64,000 bases of DNA from Gimesia maris (GCF_008298035.1 NZ_CP042910.1:1446001-1510000); one strand, 5' to 3'. Shown: positions 1 to 10,361, counted from the stretch's first letter. Notes: generated from the sequence alone by a model not told the origin. Numbers and translations are program-made.

Positions 1-246
1 CCCCAGGGGAAACTTCTCGATTCTGTCAGGAAATTCTGATATAAGTACGACTTAGCTGGTCCCGGTGTGCAGACATGATTTAACAGGGACTTTGAGACGA
101 TTTGCTGACAGTCCTGAAATCATCTGTCTGGCATTGAACAGCTACAGTGATTGACAGGTGTTAATTTGAAAACGCACGCTGATTCCGGGGATGTCATCAA
201 TGTTTCTGTGCCCCCCCGAATTCCTGAACATCAGAGGGAGCGGGCT

Positions 247-1527
247 ATGAACGAACATACCATCCAGCAGACAGATTCGACCGACCCCTCTGTCGAGAGC
301 CCCGGTACAGCTTGTGAAATCACTGACTTCCCGGATGAGCCGGCCGGCACGTTAGGCAGCACCACCGAGATTGAACAGTTCTATCCTGATGAAGTTGTGG
401 GAAACATTTCTCCCTTTCCTCATTTGTTGCGTCACCCTCTCAAAGCTGCTTTCTGGGTGATTCGCATGGTCTTCGGTATTGCCTGCCTGGTATTGTTTCT
501 GGCGCTCATCGCTGCCGTCCCCATTGTGAATTTTATCGCGCTGGGATATCTGCTGGACGTGGAAGGACGTGTGGCGCGAACCGGTAAGATCCGTCTCGCT
601 TTTCCTTTACTGGATATTGCCCCGCGACTGGGGATGATTGTGATTGGTGTGGCGCTCTGGTTGATTCCCCTGTTTCTACTGGCGGGAGCTGCCGCGGATG
701 CGCATCTGATTGATCCCGGCGGAAGCAGTGATCGCAATCTGCACTTGATCAATCGGTTGGCGGCCATTGCGATTGCGGTACATCTCTGTCTGGCATTAGC
801 ACGCGGCGGGACGTTCTGGTGTTTCGTGCGTCCTCTTAAAAATGCAATCTGGCTATATCGGCAGATCCGCGCCGGAGGCTATCTGGACCGGGCTGCTGGA
901 CACGTCAGTGGATTTTTTGCTTCGCTGAAACTGGGGAAGAACTTTTCGCTGGGACTGCGTGGTTTTCTGGGGGCTCTCATCTGGTTGATTATCCCCTCGA
1001 CCATGTTTGCTGCTGCCAGTTCACCCGAGGGAGGGCAGAGGGGGGCTGTCGCAGTCACTCTGCTGGGAGGCTTAAGTCTGGTAATTGTACTGGGGTGGTT
1101 GCCTTTGCTGCAGGCACACTTTGCTGCCGAGAACCGTTTTCGTGCCATGTTTGAATTAAAGACCGTCAGACGAAAATTCAAACGTTCTCCCCTGTTATGG
1201 ATGTTGTCGCTGGTTATCGTGTATCTCCTGTCTCTTCCGCTCTACCTGTTTAAGGTAGCAGCTCTGCCACGCGATGCGATCTGGGGAATCACGCTCATCT
1301 TTGTCGCGACGATTTACCCGACAAAAATTCTGCTGGGCTGGGTTTACCATCGGGCTTCTGCAAAAACGAAAAATGCCTGGTTCGGCTGGCGCTGGTTGAG
1401 CCGCACGCTCATCCTGCCGCTGTTGGCAGTCTACGTCTTTATTCTGTTCTTTACCCAGTTTATTGGCGTTCATGGAAACCGGGTTCTAATGGAACATCAT
1501 CTGTTTCTGTTGCCGGTTCCGTTTTAA
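247..1527 (+). CDS. Polytopic membrane protein of unknown function
   Basis: I do not recognise the family. The protein has a polar, acidic N terminus of about 60 residues, followed by roughly seven or eight hydrophobic segments (for example near residues 68-100, 128-150, 235-285, 318-360 and 395-415). It therefore very probably sits in the inner membrane with a cytoplasmic N-terminal tail. No catalytic motif, transporter signature or signal peptide is visible. The frame stays open upstream to a TTG at 151, but the ATG at 247 follows a purine-rich GAGGGAG about 8 bases upstream and is the better start (426 residues). The gene stands alone, with about 390 bases before the next gene on the same strand. 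Planctomycetes encode many lineage-specific membrane proteins of this kind. Confidence 0.75.
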   Translation: MNEHTIQQTDSTDPSVESPGTACEITDFPDEPAGTLGSTTEIEQFYPDEVVGNISPFPHLLRHPLKAAFWVIRMVFGIACLVLFLALIAAVPIVNFIALGYLLDVEGRVARTGKIRLAFPLLDIAPRLGMIVIGVALWLIPLFLLAGAAADAHLIDPGGSSDRNLHLINRLAAIAIAVHLCLALARGGTFWCFVRPLKNAIWLYRQIRAGGYLDRAAGHVSGFFASLKLGKNFSLGLRGFLGALIWLIIPSTMFAAASSPEGGQRGAVAVTLLGGLSLVIVLGWLPLLQAHFAAENRFRAMFELKTVRRKFKRSPLLWMLSLVIVYLLSLPLYLFKVAALPRDAIWGITLIFVATIYPTKILLGWVYHRASAKTKNAWFGWRWLSRTLILPLLAVYVFILFFTQFIGVHGNRVLMEHHLFLLPVPF

Positions 1528-1916
1528 TTCTTTTCCTTTCGGCATTTAAATCTTGCTGTCGCCCGGTGTTGTGTCATTCCTGTCAATACAGTTCTCAGCT
1601 TACTTAGAGCCAGGTATCTTTGTTTGCGCGTATACAAGAGCAAATTTCAGAAAATCCTTTCGCCTTTTGAAAATCTCAACTATATGATTCTGTTAGAGGA
1701 ACAACAGGATAAAATAGAGTAAACCACTTGAGATTCATCATCTACCCGTCGCTGAATTGATCCGGATTTCAGACCGGAGTCCGGTTTAAGGATATGCCGG
1801 GAAAAGTTCTTTTTTCCCGGCACACACGTTCGCATCATATCATGGCTCAGCGTGTTGCCTTTAACGGAACGGAGGATAAACGCGCCTGGCCAATTTCTTA
1901 AAAGGCAGGACAAGCG
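1528..1916. other. Intergenic region before the EF-G II gene
   Basis: A 389-base stretch without a credible gene. It holds a strong hairpin at 1795-1822, listed separately, and an imperfect CCGG-rich dyad near 1761-1784. It is presumably the leader of the downstream GTPase gene. A minus-strand reading frame that runs into the coding region is a shadow. Confidence 0.5.
1795..1822 (+). other. Leader hairpin upstream of the EF-G II gene
   Basis: TGCCGGGAAAA at 1795-1805 pairs with TTTTCCCGGCA at 1812-1822 around a 6-base loop, giving an 11-bp perfect stem. It lies about 95 bases before the downstream ATG. No run of T follows the stem, so it does not look like an ordinary terminator. It may be a leader structure or the end of a short upstream transcript; which of these is undetermined. 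Confidence 0.4.
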
Positions 1917-4028
1917 ATGAACGAATACAAGGTAGACGACGTTAGGAATGTGGCATTGGTCGGCCACGGGGCTGTTGGCAAAACAACTGTAGCCGATCTT
2001 ATGCTGTTTCAATCTGGTGCCACCTCCCGCCTGGGCTCTGTAGATGATGGTACCAGTCTGCTGGATACGGATGAAGAAGAAATTGACCATCGGATTTCCA
2101 TCGCTTCCACTCTGGTTCACTTTGATTATGGTGGACATCATATCAACCTGATTGATACCCCCGGCTATCCTGATTTCATCGGGCAGGTTTCCGGCGCACT
2201 GCGTGCTGTCGAGACCGCCCTGATTCTGTTAAATGCGGGACACGGAGTAGAAATCAATGCCCTGCGCGTGTCCAAAATGGCACAGGAAGCCGGGATCGCC
2301 AGGATGATTGTGCTCAATAAATGTGATGCAGACAATATCGATTATGAAACACTCTTAAATTCAGTACGTGAAACGTTTGGCTCTCAATGTATCCCCATCA
2401 ACCTGCCTGTGGGTCTGGGAGCTGACTTCAAAGCCGTTTTTGATCTGGTGAAAAACACAGCAGCAACTGAGCATGATGTCATTGGCGATCCCCAGGCGAC
2501 CCGTCAGATGCTGATCGAAGCAATCGTTGAATCGAATGAAGCCTTGCTGGAACGATTCTTTGAAGGCGAAGAACTCAGCCCGGCAGAATTATCCGCCAAT
2601 ATCCCGAAAGCGATGGCAGCAGGGACCCTGATACCAGTGTTGTTCATGAGCGCTAAAACAGGTGTCGGCGTTGCCGAGTTTATGGATGCGATGTCGAACT
2701 ACACATTATGTCCCCAGGACATTCAACGCATGGAACAGACGAAAGACGGTCAATCTGTGATGCTCGATCCTTCGCCGGATCAACCATTTGTTGCCCAGGT
2801 CGTAAAAACCCGTATCGACCCCTTTATCTCGAAGATGAGTTATCTGCGTGTTTTTTCTGGGAAGCTGAATAAAGATTCGTCGGTTGTCAATGTCCGCACT
2901 GGAAAGGCGGTCCGCATCACGCAGTTACTGGATGTCCAGGGTGGGAAGCAGGAAGCCGTCGATGAAGTCTCTGCTGGTGATATTTTTGCTGTCGCCAAAG
3001 TAGACGATTTACAGCTGGGGGATACACTGGCTGCCGACGCAAACGGAGACGGTCTGTCACTGCCTGAAATCAAGTTTCCCCATCCTGTCGTCGGGCTGGC
3101 TGTCGAGCCGAAAAGCCAGAATGATCAACAGAAAATATCAGGGGCACTGCATAAGATTGAAGAGGAAGACCAGACCTTTCACGTGATCCATGATGAAGAA
3201 ACACACGAGATGGTCATGCAGGGAATGAGTGAACTGCATCTGAAGATTGTGCAGGAACGTCTGCTGCATCGAGACAAAGTGGAAGTTATCACGCATCTGC
3301 CGAGAGTGCCATATCGCGAAACGATCATGGGGAGTGCGGAAGGCAGCTACCGGCACAAAAAACAGTCAGGTGGCGCAGGACAATTTGCCGAAGTGCATCT
3401 TAAAGTTTCATCAATGCCTCAGGATGTGAACCCGGAAGAGTATTTCACGAAAGCCAATTTTGATCATCTCAGATCGTATCATTATGACCCCGAAATGAAC
3501 TTCGCATTTGTCGATCGTATCTCGGGTGGTTCGATCCCGAACCAGTTTATCCCCGCAGTCGAAAAAGGGGTGCTGGAGAAAATGAAGCAGGGTGTGATCG
3601 CCGGGTGTCAGGTGCAGAATCTGATCTGTGAAGTGTTCTTCGGTAAAGATCATCCCGTGGACAGTAACGAAACGGCATTCAAAATTGCAGGCAGTAAATG
3701 TTTTGCGGAACTGTTTGCAAAGTCGCGTCCCGTATTGATGGAACCAATTGTGAAAATTGAAATCCTGATTCCCGCAGAGAATGTGGGTGATATCAGCAGC
3801 GATCTTTCCAGTCGCAGAGGCCGCATGGAAGGCATGGCTGTTTCAACGGGCGGCTATGAGATCATTCAGGCCCGGGTTCCACTGGCGGAAATTATGACCT
3901 ATGCCCGTACGCTTTCCAGTTTAACCGGCGGTCGCGGAACCTATGATATTGAATTGAGTCATTACGAAATGATCCCCCCGAACGAACAGGGGAAAATCAT
4001 AGAGCTGCTCAATAAAGCCCGTGAATAA
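1917..4028 (+). CDS. Elongation factor G paralogue (EF-G II type translational GTPase)
   Basis: A 703-residue protein of the EF-G family. The GTP-binding motifs are visible: the P-loop GHGAVGKTT at residues 16-24, DTPG near residue 80 and NKCD in the G4 position. EF-G domains II to V follow, with a domain IV segment around RHKKQSGGAGQFAEV and a C-terminal MSELHLKI/TYARTLSSLTGG-type region. The P-loop differs from the AHIDxGKTT of canonical EF-G, which places it with the EF-G II / EF-G-like group. Those paralogues are often poor in translocation and may act in ribosome recycling or have other roles. The ATG at 1917 is preceded by AAGGCAGGA. A second, more canonical EF-G lies at 17201-19345, so this is the accessory copy. 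Confidence 0.88.
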   Translation: MNEYKVDDVRNVALVGHGAVGKTTVADLMLFQSGATSRLGSVDDGTSLLDTDEEEIDHRISIASTLVHFDYGGHHINLIDTPGYPDFIGQVSGALRAVETALILLNAGHGVEINALRVSKMAQEAGIARMIVLNKCDADNIDYETLLNSVRETFGSQCIPINLPVGLGADFKAVFDLVKNTAATEHDVIGDPQATRQMLIEAIVESNEALLERFFEGEELSPAELSANIPKAMAAGTLIPVLFMSAKTGVGVAEFMDAMSNYTLCPQDIQRMEQTKDGQSVMLDPSPDQPFVAQVVKTRIDPFISKMSYLRVFSGKLNKDSSVVNVRTGKAVRITQLLDVQGGKQEAVDEVSAGDIFAVAKVDDLQLGDTLAADANGDGLSLPEIKFPHPVVGLAVEPKSQNDQQKISGALHKIEEEDQTFHVIHDEETHEMVMQGMSELHLKIVQERLLHRDKVEVITHLPRVPYRETIMGSAEGSYRHKKQSGGAGQFAEVHLKVSSMPQDVNPEEYFTKANFDHLRSYHYDPEMNFAFVDRISGGSIPNQFIPAVEKGVLEKMKQGVIAGCQVQNLICEVFFGKDHPVDSNETAFKIAGSKCFAELFAKSRPVLMEPIVKIEILIPAENVGDISSDLSSRRGRMEGMAVSTGGYEIIQARVPLAEIMTYARTLSSLTGGRGTYDIELSHYEMIPPNEQGKIIELLNKARE

Positions 4029-4059
4029 GTAAAGCGGGGAAAAGAACCAGGATAAGATC

Positions 4060-4091
4060 GAACCTGCAGTGCTGACTTGTGCTGCAGGTTC
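4060..4091. terminator. Probable bidirectional terminator hairpin
   Basis: GAACCTGCAG at 4060-4069 pairs with CTGCAGGTTC at 4082-4091; the stem can extend by three more pairs, two of them G-T. It lies between the convergent EF-G II gene and the 1337-residue gene. There is no clear T run on either side, so termination may be weak or factor-assisted. Confidence 0.5.
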
Positions 4092-4181
4092 AATCAGTAT
4101 CAGAATTAACCATGGCATCGTTCGGATTAAGCTAACCAGGCCAAATGCCCCTGGAGATGCTGCAGTCAAACGGGACGCCGT

Positions 4182-7100
4182 CTATTTCTTTTTCTTCTTT
4201 GGTCGACTTAACGGCTGATTCCACATTTTGAGCTGCTTTTTAATTTCATCAAGCGACATCGGCACCGGGGAAAGTTTGATCTGAGTTTCTATGTCATATT
4301 GTTCGTTGGTCACTTTTTCGTCCAGTCGATCGATTTCGTCTTCAATGTTTCGCATCCAGTCGGGAACATCGATTCCTGAACCAATGGTTGAAGCCAGATA
4401 ACGTTCGATTTCTTCCTGCAGAATCGAAAAAGCTGCGGACTCTTCATTGCCGTCACGGGCATCATTCATGGCCCGGGGAACCAGAGCCAGCATACGGTTG
4501 ACTGCCAGCGGTTTGACAAACCGTTCATTCAGATGGTCGGAAATCAGCGGCAGGTTGATCTTGTACTCCGATTCCGTCTGTTTCAACTTTTTCAGATGTT
4601 TCTTTGACATCTCTTCTGATGTGGCTTCGAAGACGGCTTCCCAGATCAGCGCTGACTCGTTGCGATCCTGTTGAGCCAGGACCTTATGGGCGATCAGCAG
4701 AGGCACCATTTTCCAGTCATCACGCTCATAGGCAGCCTCTATGCGCAGGAAGTCGAGCAGGCAGTAAAACATTTCGCCATAGTCAGACTGGGTCGTAGTA
4801 CTGTTGTATTCAACAAAGCGATCAAATTTATCGATGACAGATTCGAAGATGACCTTCAGATTGGTCACCGCTTCCTCCATGTCGATATTGCCTTCTTCCA
4901 GGTCTGTCAGTAACGCCATCGGCTCTGCCGGGTTCTGGTACTCTGCCAGATAATTCAGGTACTGTTCGATTCCGTTATGTAGAATCGTCCGCAGGTTGCC
5001 CAGAGTCAGGTATTGTGCGTGGAACAGGTCGGCTCCATAGAGCTCGATGAACTGCCGTACTTCCTGCCAGACAAAATCCTGATTCAAGGCTTCCGCACTG
5101 GAAAGCCGCATGGTCCGACTGTGTTTGAGCCATTGTTCCCGATATTTATTGACCAGCTTCTCAGCGATCTCAATCAGCTGCTCATCATCCAGTTGATCAG
5201 ATTCCCAGTCGTGCGAGGAACGGATGATGGCAGACAGCGAACTGCGTAATGCGGTGCGGAACAGTCGATCGAATTCACTGACGGCAATTCCTTCGGGGCG
5301 AGAACTGCGCTCCATGCGATAAGCGGTTTTCAAAAGCTGCCAGGTTTCCCGCAGCAGACCCAGGCTGGGAAGCTGTGATAGCAGAAAACGGAGTATCATC
5401 TGCAGAGAACGCACTTTGAGAACCGTGTTCGGTTTGCCTCCCTGATCAATGGGGGTGTAGAGCAAAGGAGTTTCTGCAATACTGCTTAAAAAGTGCGGAA
5501 ACTCTCTTCTGACGAGTTCAATATCCCGTGTCAGTACTCCCCGGTAGATGGGAACCAGCAGGCTTTCATTTTCAGAAAGTTCGCCTTCCGCCCTGGCAGG
5601 AGGCATTGTTGAAAGCAGCATCAGACGTGCGGAGCGGCAGTTGACTGTTGTGATAATGATGGCATGCATCAGGTAAAATTTCGTCTGCATTTGCAGATCA
5701 TATTCAATATTCGAATCGTGATCGCCACTCGGTTTGGGTATCTGATAGTTCCAGATCGAGTTCAGGAGCACGACCAGTTCCTGTTGCAGATGCTCGGTAT
5801 GTCGAATCCAGCCGGCAATCGAATTCAATGTATCTTCATTTAATACACTTGCAGATTCCGCATCTTCGCTCGAATCACCTGACGTTTCTGTCTGGCTGAT
5901 TTCCGCTTCACTGTAGAATGCCGCTGATAATTGCCAGAGTTGTGAAAGCGTATTTAAAAACTTGAGACGCGGTTCCAGTTGCCGGTTGATCGATTCAATT
6001 TCAGAATTGCTGGGCGAATAGCCGGAGTCCATCATTTCACCCTGCACCCCGTCATCGGCACTGTCACGAAACGTCACGTTTTCATAGGCGGCGTTAAACA
6101 GTGAGTCTTCCTCGTCGGGTTCAGCCGACTCGATATCGAACGGGTCTTCGATTTCTTTTTCAGGGACTGGAAGGATCGCAGCAAAATTGGGAACCGACCA
6201 GTAATCCGCGGCATTCACTTCCAGGTAATCGAACATTTTGCGGATAGAAATGCTGTTCGCGTCGAAGGACTCAGGTTTGATCTCCGAGGTCAGCTGTCGC
6301 ATCCATTGCAGCAGAACAGAATGGATCGAGTAGGGGCCGGACTCGAGACCGGTCTGATCGACCTGGCTCAACCATTGCATGATCAGGCCGATGGCAGCGA
6401 CATGGTCCTGCTTCTGCAATAGCGCGTCGACGGTCAACGCGTATGCTTTTGCCGATTCGAACCGATCAACATGCTCGCGCCAGAACGAAATATCGCCGAC
6501 CGCTTCACCACCTTTTTTCCACTCCGTTAATATTTGAGACACATGCGCCGCCGACTCGAACGAATCCTGTCCATTGACATTAGGCAGATCTTCAACCGTG
6601 GTCGTAGCATAGCGATCCCATGTCTCCGCCAGTTTCTGGAAGCGATGTGAAATTTCCAGTTTCAGTTGATCGTTGCCCTGGGCAGCCGCCTCACTGAGGG
6701 TGGCCGAATAGGCGGAAAACATTTCTTCCATCAGGTCCAGCAGGACTTCACTCCGCTGGTCGGGAATACTGTCTTCCCGTGAGATAAACAGGGGGAATAA
6801 TCCCTGGAAGCCCAGGATGTTCCAGGGGTCAATCAAGGCACCACATTCAATGCCCCTCGTCAGGTGATCTTCAATTTCCGGAATCAGTTTCCAGGCCTGT
6901 TCCAGTTCGTAGCGTTCCAGGTGCAGGTGCACCAGGGTGATCCGCCATTGGATTTCGCATTCAAACCGGACCGAAGTGCAGGGGATGACGGCGGCTTCGC
7001 AGCGGGCGGCAACAGAAAATCCCATCCGCGCATAAATGCGGGACAACTGTCGATGCTGGACCTGCTGGGCGCCATAACGTGCCAGATGCAGATTCAGATA

Positions 7101-8195
7101 ATGACGAATGTGCCCGAAGGGCTGCTGCGACTGTTTGGCTTCTTTCCGCAGTCGCTCTGCCCGGGGGCCGCTGGCCGAGGCCAACAGGCGGTTATAATAA
7201 TCATCCCGCTGACGGGCCACTTTGGGAAGCAGTGATGTCAGGCTGATGTCGCTGGCATGTGTGTCCGGTCCCGAGCCACTGATCGATGAGGCCATCAGCA
7301 TCGTACCGCTCAGTACAGCGGCAGCATCTTCCAGTCGTTCCTGCAGAGGAATTTCCTTGTGTTCATCAATCCAGGCCAGCAGTGAGTCGAGAATCAGGCG
7401 GCGGATAACGAAGCGACGATAATAACCCTGGTTATCGATGATGTGTGGATCCCATTCACCGAACATGTAGTTCGTGCGTTTGTTAACCGGATGCAGGTGG
7501 TCATGAGCCCGCAGGTCGATGGCAATTTCGTCCATCCGTTCCAGGCGAAAGTGTGCCTGATGCAGCAGGTCATCGGGGGTGGTCTGGAGTGTCTTGATGG
7601 TCTGTTCGATTAATTTCTGATACACGCCACAAGCGACACCACTGTCACGAAAGTAGACTGGCAGAGGTCGAAACTTTTCATGCGGGTAAACCTGCATCTG
7701 GCGACCGTTTTCCAATACAGCGACCGGACGGAAACCGACAAAATCATTCAGTCTGTCGATTGTACCTGTCACAATGCGATCAGTTTCAGACCAGGGGCCT
7801 CCCTGTTCCAGCAATGATTCAAACAGCACTGACAGAAAATAGGGTTGAAGAAATTCACGTTCACAGATGTGAAACAGCAGATCGCGATGGTGTGCTCTGT
7901 AGCGTGGCAGACATTCCTGCAAGGCGAGCCGAATAACATTTTCCGCTTGTGTTATTTCCTGAAATGCGCCTGAGGTGCCTTTCAGCGCTTTGAGCTGTGT
8001 ACCCAGCAGGAGTTCCAGGGTTTCCGCCGAAGGCCGTTCATCCAGATCAGAAAAAAGCTGATTCCAGTTAAAACGGAATTTGGGGTCCGGTTTGCCATTT
8101 GAGAAATTCAGATACCCCAGGATTTCCCGGATAATGTGTTGATCGACGGCAGGTACTGGAGTCTCGCCTGAATGTTGATTACTCGATACTGTCAT
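4182..8195 (-). CDS. 1337-residue protein of unknown function
   Basis: I do not recognise this protein. It has no signal peptide and no obvious membrane segment, so it is probably cytoplasmic. The composition suggests a long, mainly alpha-helical scaffold: many Leu, Glu, Gln, Arg and Trp residues in helix-like spacing, consistent with divergent helical repeats. A strongly acidic linker lies around residues 680-730, and the C terminus ends in a run of lysines. An N-terminal region (residues 20-300) has several motif-like His/Arg/Tyr-rich stretches but no catalytic signature I can name. The frame is intact over 4 kb with normal codon use, which argues for a real, maintained gene. It is transcribed divergently from the MotA-like/ExbD-like operon across a 610-base spacer, so a shared role is possible but unproven. 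Confidence 0.8.
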   Translation of the reverse strand: MTVSSNQHSGETPVPAVDQHIIREILGYLNFSNGKPDPKFRFNWNQLFSDLDERPSAETLELLLGTQLKALKGTSGAFQEITQAENVIRLALQECLPRYRAHHRDLLFHICEREFLQPYFLSVLFESLLEQGGPWSETDRIVTGTIDRLNDFVGFRPVAVLENGRQMQVYPHEKFRPLPVYFRDSGVACGVYQKLIEQTIKTLQTTPDDLLHQAHFRLERMDEIAIDLRAHDHLHPVNKRTNYMFGEWDPHIIDNQGYYRRFVIRRLILDSLLAWIDEHKEIPLQERLEDAAAVLSGTMLMASSISGSGPDTHASDISLTSLLPKVARQRDDYYNRLLASASGPRAERLRKEAKQSQQPFGHIRHYLNLHLARYGAQQVQHRQLSRIYARMGFSVAARCEAAVIPCTSVRFECEIQWRITLVHLHLERYELEQAWKLIPEIEDHLTRGIECGALIDPWNILGFQGLFPLFISREDSIPDQRSEVLLDLMEEMFSAYSATLSEAAAQGNDQLKLEISHRFQKLAETWDRYATTTVEDLPNVNGQDSFESAAHVSQILTEWKKGGEAVGDISFWREHVDRFESAKAYALTVDALLQKQDHVAAIGLIMQWLSQVDQTGLESGPYSIHSVLLQWMRQLTSEIKPESFDANSISIRKMFDYLEVNAADYWSVPNFAAILPVPEKEIEDPFDIESAEPDEEDSLFNAAYENVTFRDSADDGVQGEMMDSGYSPSNSEIESINRQLEPRLKFLNTLSQLWQLSAAFYSEAEISQTETSGDSSEDAESASVLNEDTLNSIAGWIRHTEHLQQELVVLLNSIWNYQIPKPSGDHDSNIEYDLQMQTKFYLMHAIIITTVNCRSARLMLLSTMPPARAEGELSENESLLVPIYRGVLTRDIELVRREFPHFLSSIAETPLLYTPIDQGGKPNTVLKVRSLQMILRFLLSQLPSLGLLRETWQLLKTAYRMERSSRPEGIAVSEFDRLFRTALRSSLSAIIRSSHDWESDQLDDEQLIEIAEKLVNKYREQWLKHSRTMRLSSAEALNQDFVWQEVRQFIELYGADLFHAQYLTLGNLRTILHNGIEQYLNYLAEYQNPAEPMALLTDLEEGNIDMEEAVTNLKVIFESVIDKFDRFVEYNSTTTQSDYGEMFYCLLDFLRIEAAYERDDWKMVPLLIAHKVLAQQDRNESALIWEAVFEATSEEMSKKHLKKLKQTESEYKINLPLISDHLNERFVKPLAVNRMLALVPRAMNDARDGNEESAAFSILQEEIERYLASTIGSGIDVPDWMRNIEDEIDRLDEKVTNEQYDIETQIKLSPVPMSLDEIKKQLKMWNQPLSRPKKKKK

Positions 8196-8805
8196 ATTGG
8201 TAAACGTGGATAGTTGGATCTAATTCGGGATAAACGGGAATTCATTCTGCTCGACAGCAGTAAAACAGGCTATTTCGCTCATGAACAGTCTAAAAGGTCT
8301 GAAACCCGAAATCTATTATGCTTTTTCAAGTCCGAGCGTCAATTCCCCGCATTCCTGACTGTTTGTAACTGGTTCAAAGAAAGGGGGTTATTGGATTGCG
8401 GATCCATATCTGAACGAGCATGGATTCTCTGGTTTCAATTGGTGTTCGCATGGCCATTTTTGAATACTTTTCGCATCTGATTCCGGCAGCCAACTTTTAT
8501 TCAACTCATAAGTCTGAGTATGACGATTATAACGAATATGCGTATTACTCAAGTGAGCATTTTTGCCGTGCCTTGCGTGAAATAATGCCATGATGAGCTG
8601 TTGTTAATCAGTTTGTACAGGACATTGCCTGGGTTTATGGTGATTTGACTCTGTGAAATCCAGGTAGCGGGAGTGTCAGAAACTGACAGTCGGCCAGACT
8701 AATTAATACGTACATATGCAACTTCAATGAAACGGTTTCCCAGCCAGGCTCAGACTTCGAGATGGGGAAGCTTTAGCGACAAACCTGAATTCAGGCTATA
8801 AGGAT
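8196..8805. other. Divergent intergenic region upstream of the channel operon
   Basis: About 610 bases between two divergent transcription units, with no convincing gene; the short frames here have no recognisable protein character. A weak sigma-70-like pair, TTGTAC at 8613-8618 and TATGGT at 8636-8641 with 17-base spacing, points toward the channel operon and could be its promoter. Confidence 0.35.
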
Positions 8806-8817
8806 GTGGACAGACAG

Positions 8818-10296
8818 ATGGAACACATGGAATCCCTGCCGATAAGTGAAACAGAAGACCATTTCTTGAACTGGTCAAAAGCGATCTTGAAATCTCCTCT
8901 CTTCTGGGGAACGGCCGCCACGTTTGGGTTTTATGCCCTCATCCCCTATCTGCCGGTTTATCGTTCTTTGATCGATCGTTATTTTTGCAGTCACCCGCTG
9001 GAGTACGCGACGGCAGGCCTGTTCTTCATCGGCATGGCAATTATCGGTGTGAAGGGCATCGGTATGCTCAGTCAGAAGAAATCGATATCGGAAACAAAAA
9101 TTGACTGGGAAACGATCAGTGAAATTGAGAGTCTCAATGATCGAATTGATATTTTTTCCGAGCAGGTGGAGTCACTTGCCAGCTGGATCGGTGAGACGTA
9201 TCTGGGCAAACGCCTGAAAGATACGGTTTCTTATGTGAAGGGACGTCGTTCAGTCCAGGATCTGGATGAACATCTCAAGTATCTGGCCGAACTCGCTTCT
9301 GAGCAGATGCACGCCAGTTATTCCCTGATTCGCACCATTACCTGGGCTGTCCCGATTATCGGGTTCCTGGGAACTGTGATCGGGATTACGATTGCGATTG
9401 CCAATGTGACTCCCGATCAGTTAGACACTTCTCTCTCTGAAGTCACCGGTGGTCTGGCGGTTGCCTTTGATACCACTGCGCTCGCATTGGGATTATCACT
9501 GATTCTGGTGTTCTCTACCTTTATTGTGGAACGGATGGAGCAAAAACAACTTGAACAGATTGAGCTGTTCGGGATTGAGAATATTGCCTCCTGCCTGAGT
9601 GTCTCGGAAAGCTCACTGAGTCCGCTGGAATCGGCTGAAGCCGAAGCTGCGCAGGAACTGGTACTGCGTACCGAAGAAATGATTTTACGACAGACCGAAC
9701 TCTGGCAGCAAAGTCTGGAAGGGTTACGTGGTCGCTGGTCCGAAATGATGGAACGCCAGCAGTCGGAATTTGATCATAGCCTGCAGGAAGGAATGACAAA
9801 TACTCTGGGAAGTCATTCTTCTCAGTTGGAATCATTGAGGAATGAGTTTCTGACTGCCTACCAGGCAACGACCGAACAGATCGAGCTGATGTTAACCCGC
9901 TGGCAGGAAAAGCAGAAAGAATCGAACAGTACCTTCTCAACTCATCTGGCCCAGATCTGGAGTGAAGTACATCAGGATGTGATTTCGGCACAATCTCGAC
10001 AGACTTCGCAGATAGAACTGGCAACAAAAGAAATTGCCGGCGAAGTCAGACAGTGGAATCAGCAACTGAAAGATACCTCAGAGGTTTCGACTCTGCAGAT
10101 CGAGGCTTTGAATTCACAAAGTGAAAATCTGTTGAAAATTGTTGGTCAGGAAGAGCATCTGGTCGGTCTGCAGAAAAGGCTGGCCGAAAATCTGGATGCG
10201 ATTCGAGCCACCGAGACCTTTGAAGAAACCCTGCATAGCCTGAGTGCGGCTGTGCACTTACTCACCGCCCGCTCAAATCGAAATCACGCCGCCTGA
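8818..10296 (+). CDS. MotA/TolQ/ExbB-family proton channel protein with long C-terminal tail
   Basis: The core matches the MotA/TolQ/ExbB family: hydrophobic segments near residues 30-48, 65-85, 173-195 and 211-235. The last two carry GFLGTVIGITIAI and the GLAVAFDTTALALGL type of sequence, with the pore-lining threonines expected in this family. Such proteins form the pentameric ion channel that drives an ExbD/TolR/MotB-type partner using the proton motive force. Unlike TolQ or ExbB (about 230-245 residues), this protein continues for some 255 residues after the last membrane segment as a Gln/Glu-rich, coiled-coil-like cytoplasmic tail. The ATG at 8818 was chosen over a GTG at 8806; AAGGA lies 13 bases upstream. 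Two ExbD-like genes follow at once, so the three are an operon. Confidence 0.85.
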   Translation: MEHMESLPISETEDHFLNWSKAILKSPLFWGTAATFGFYALIPYLPVYRSLIDRYFCSHPLEYATAGLFFIGMAIIGVKGIGMLSQKKSISETKIDWETISEIESLNDRIDIFSEQVESLASWIGETYLGKRLKDTVSYVKGRRSVQDLDEHLKYLAELASEQMHASYSLIRTITWAVPIIGFLGTVIGITIAIANVTPDQLDTSLSEVTGGLAVAFDTTALALGLSLILVFSTFIVERMEQKQLEQIELFGIENIASCLSVSESSLSPLESAEAEAAQELVLRTEEMILRQTELWQQSLEGLRGRWSEMMERQQSEFDHSLQEGMTNTLGSHSSQLESLRNEFLTAYQATTEQIELMLTRWQEKQKESNSTFSTHLAQIWSEVHQDVISAQSRQTSQIELATKEIAGEVRQWNQQLKDTSEVSTLQIEALNSQSENLLKIVGQEEHLVGLQKRLAENLDAIRATETFEETLHSLSAAVHLLTARSNRNHAA

Positions 10297-10361
10297 TAAC
10301 ATTACAGGGATTGTGATACTCAACTATTCAATTATGAACGAAGTTAATTCGCGGTTTTTCC

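Noticed and set aside
1680..2141. A 153-codon minus-strand frame upstream of the EF-G II gene
   Set aside because: About half of it is antisense to the GTPase gene and the remainder shows no protein character.
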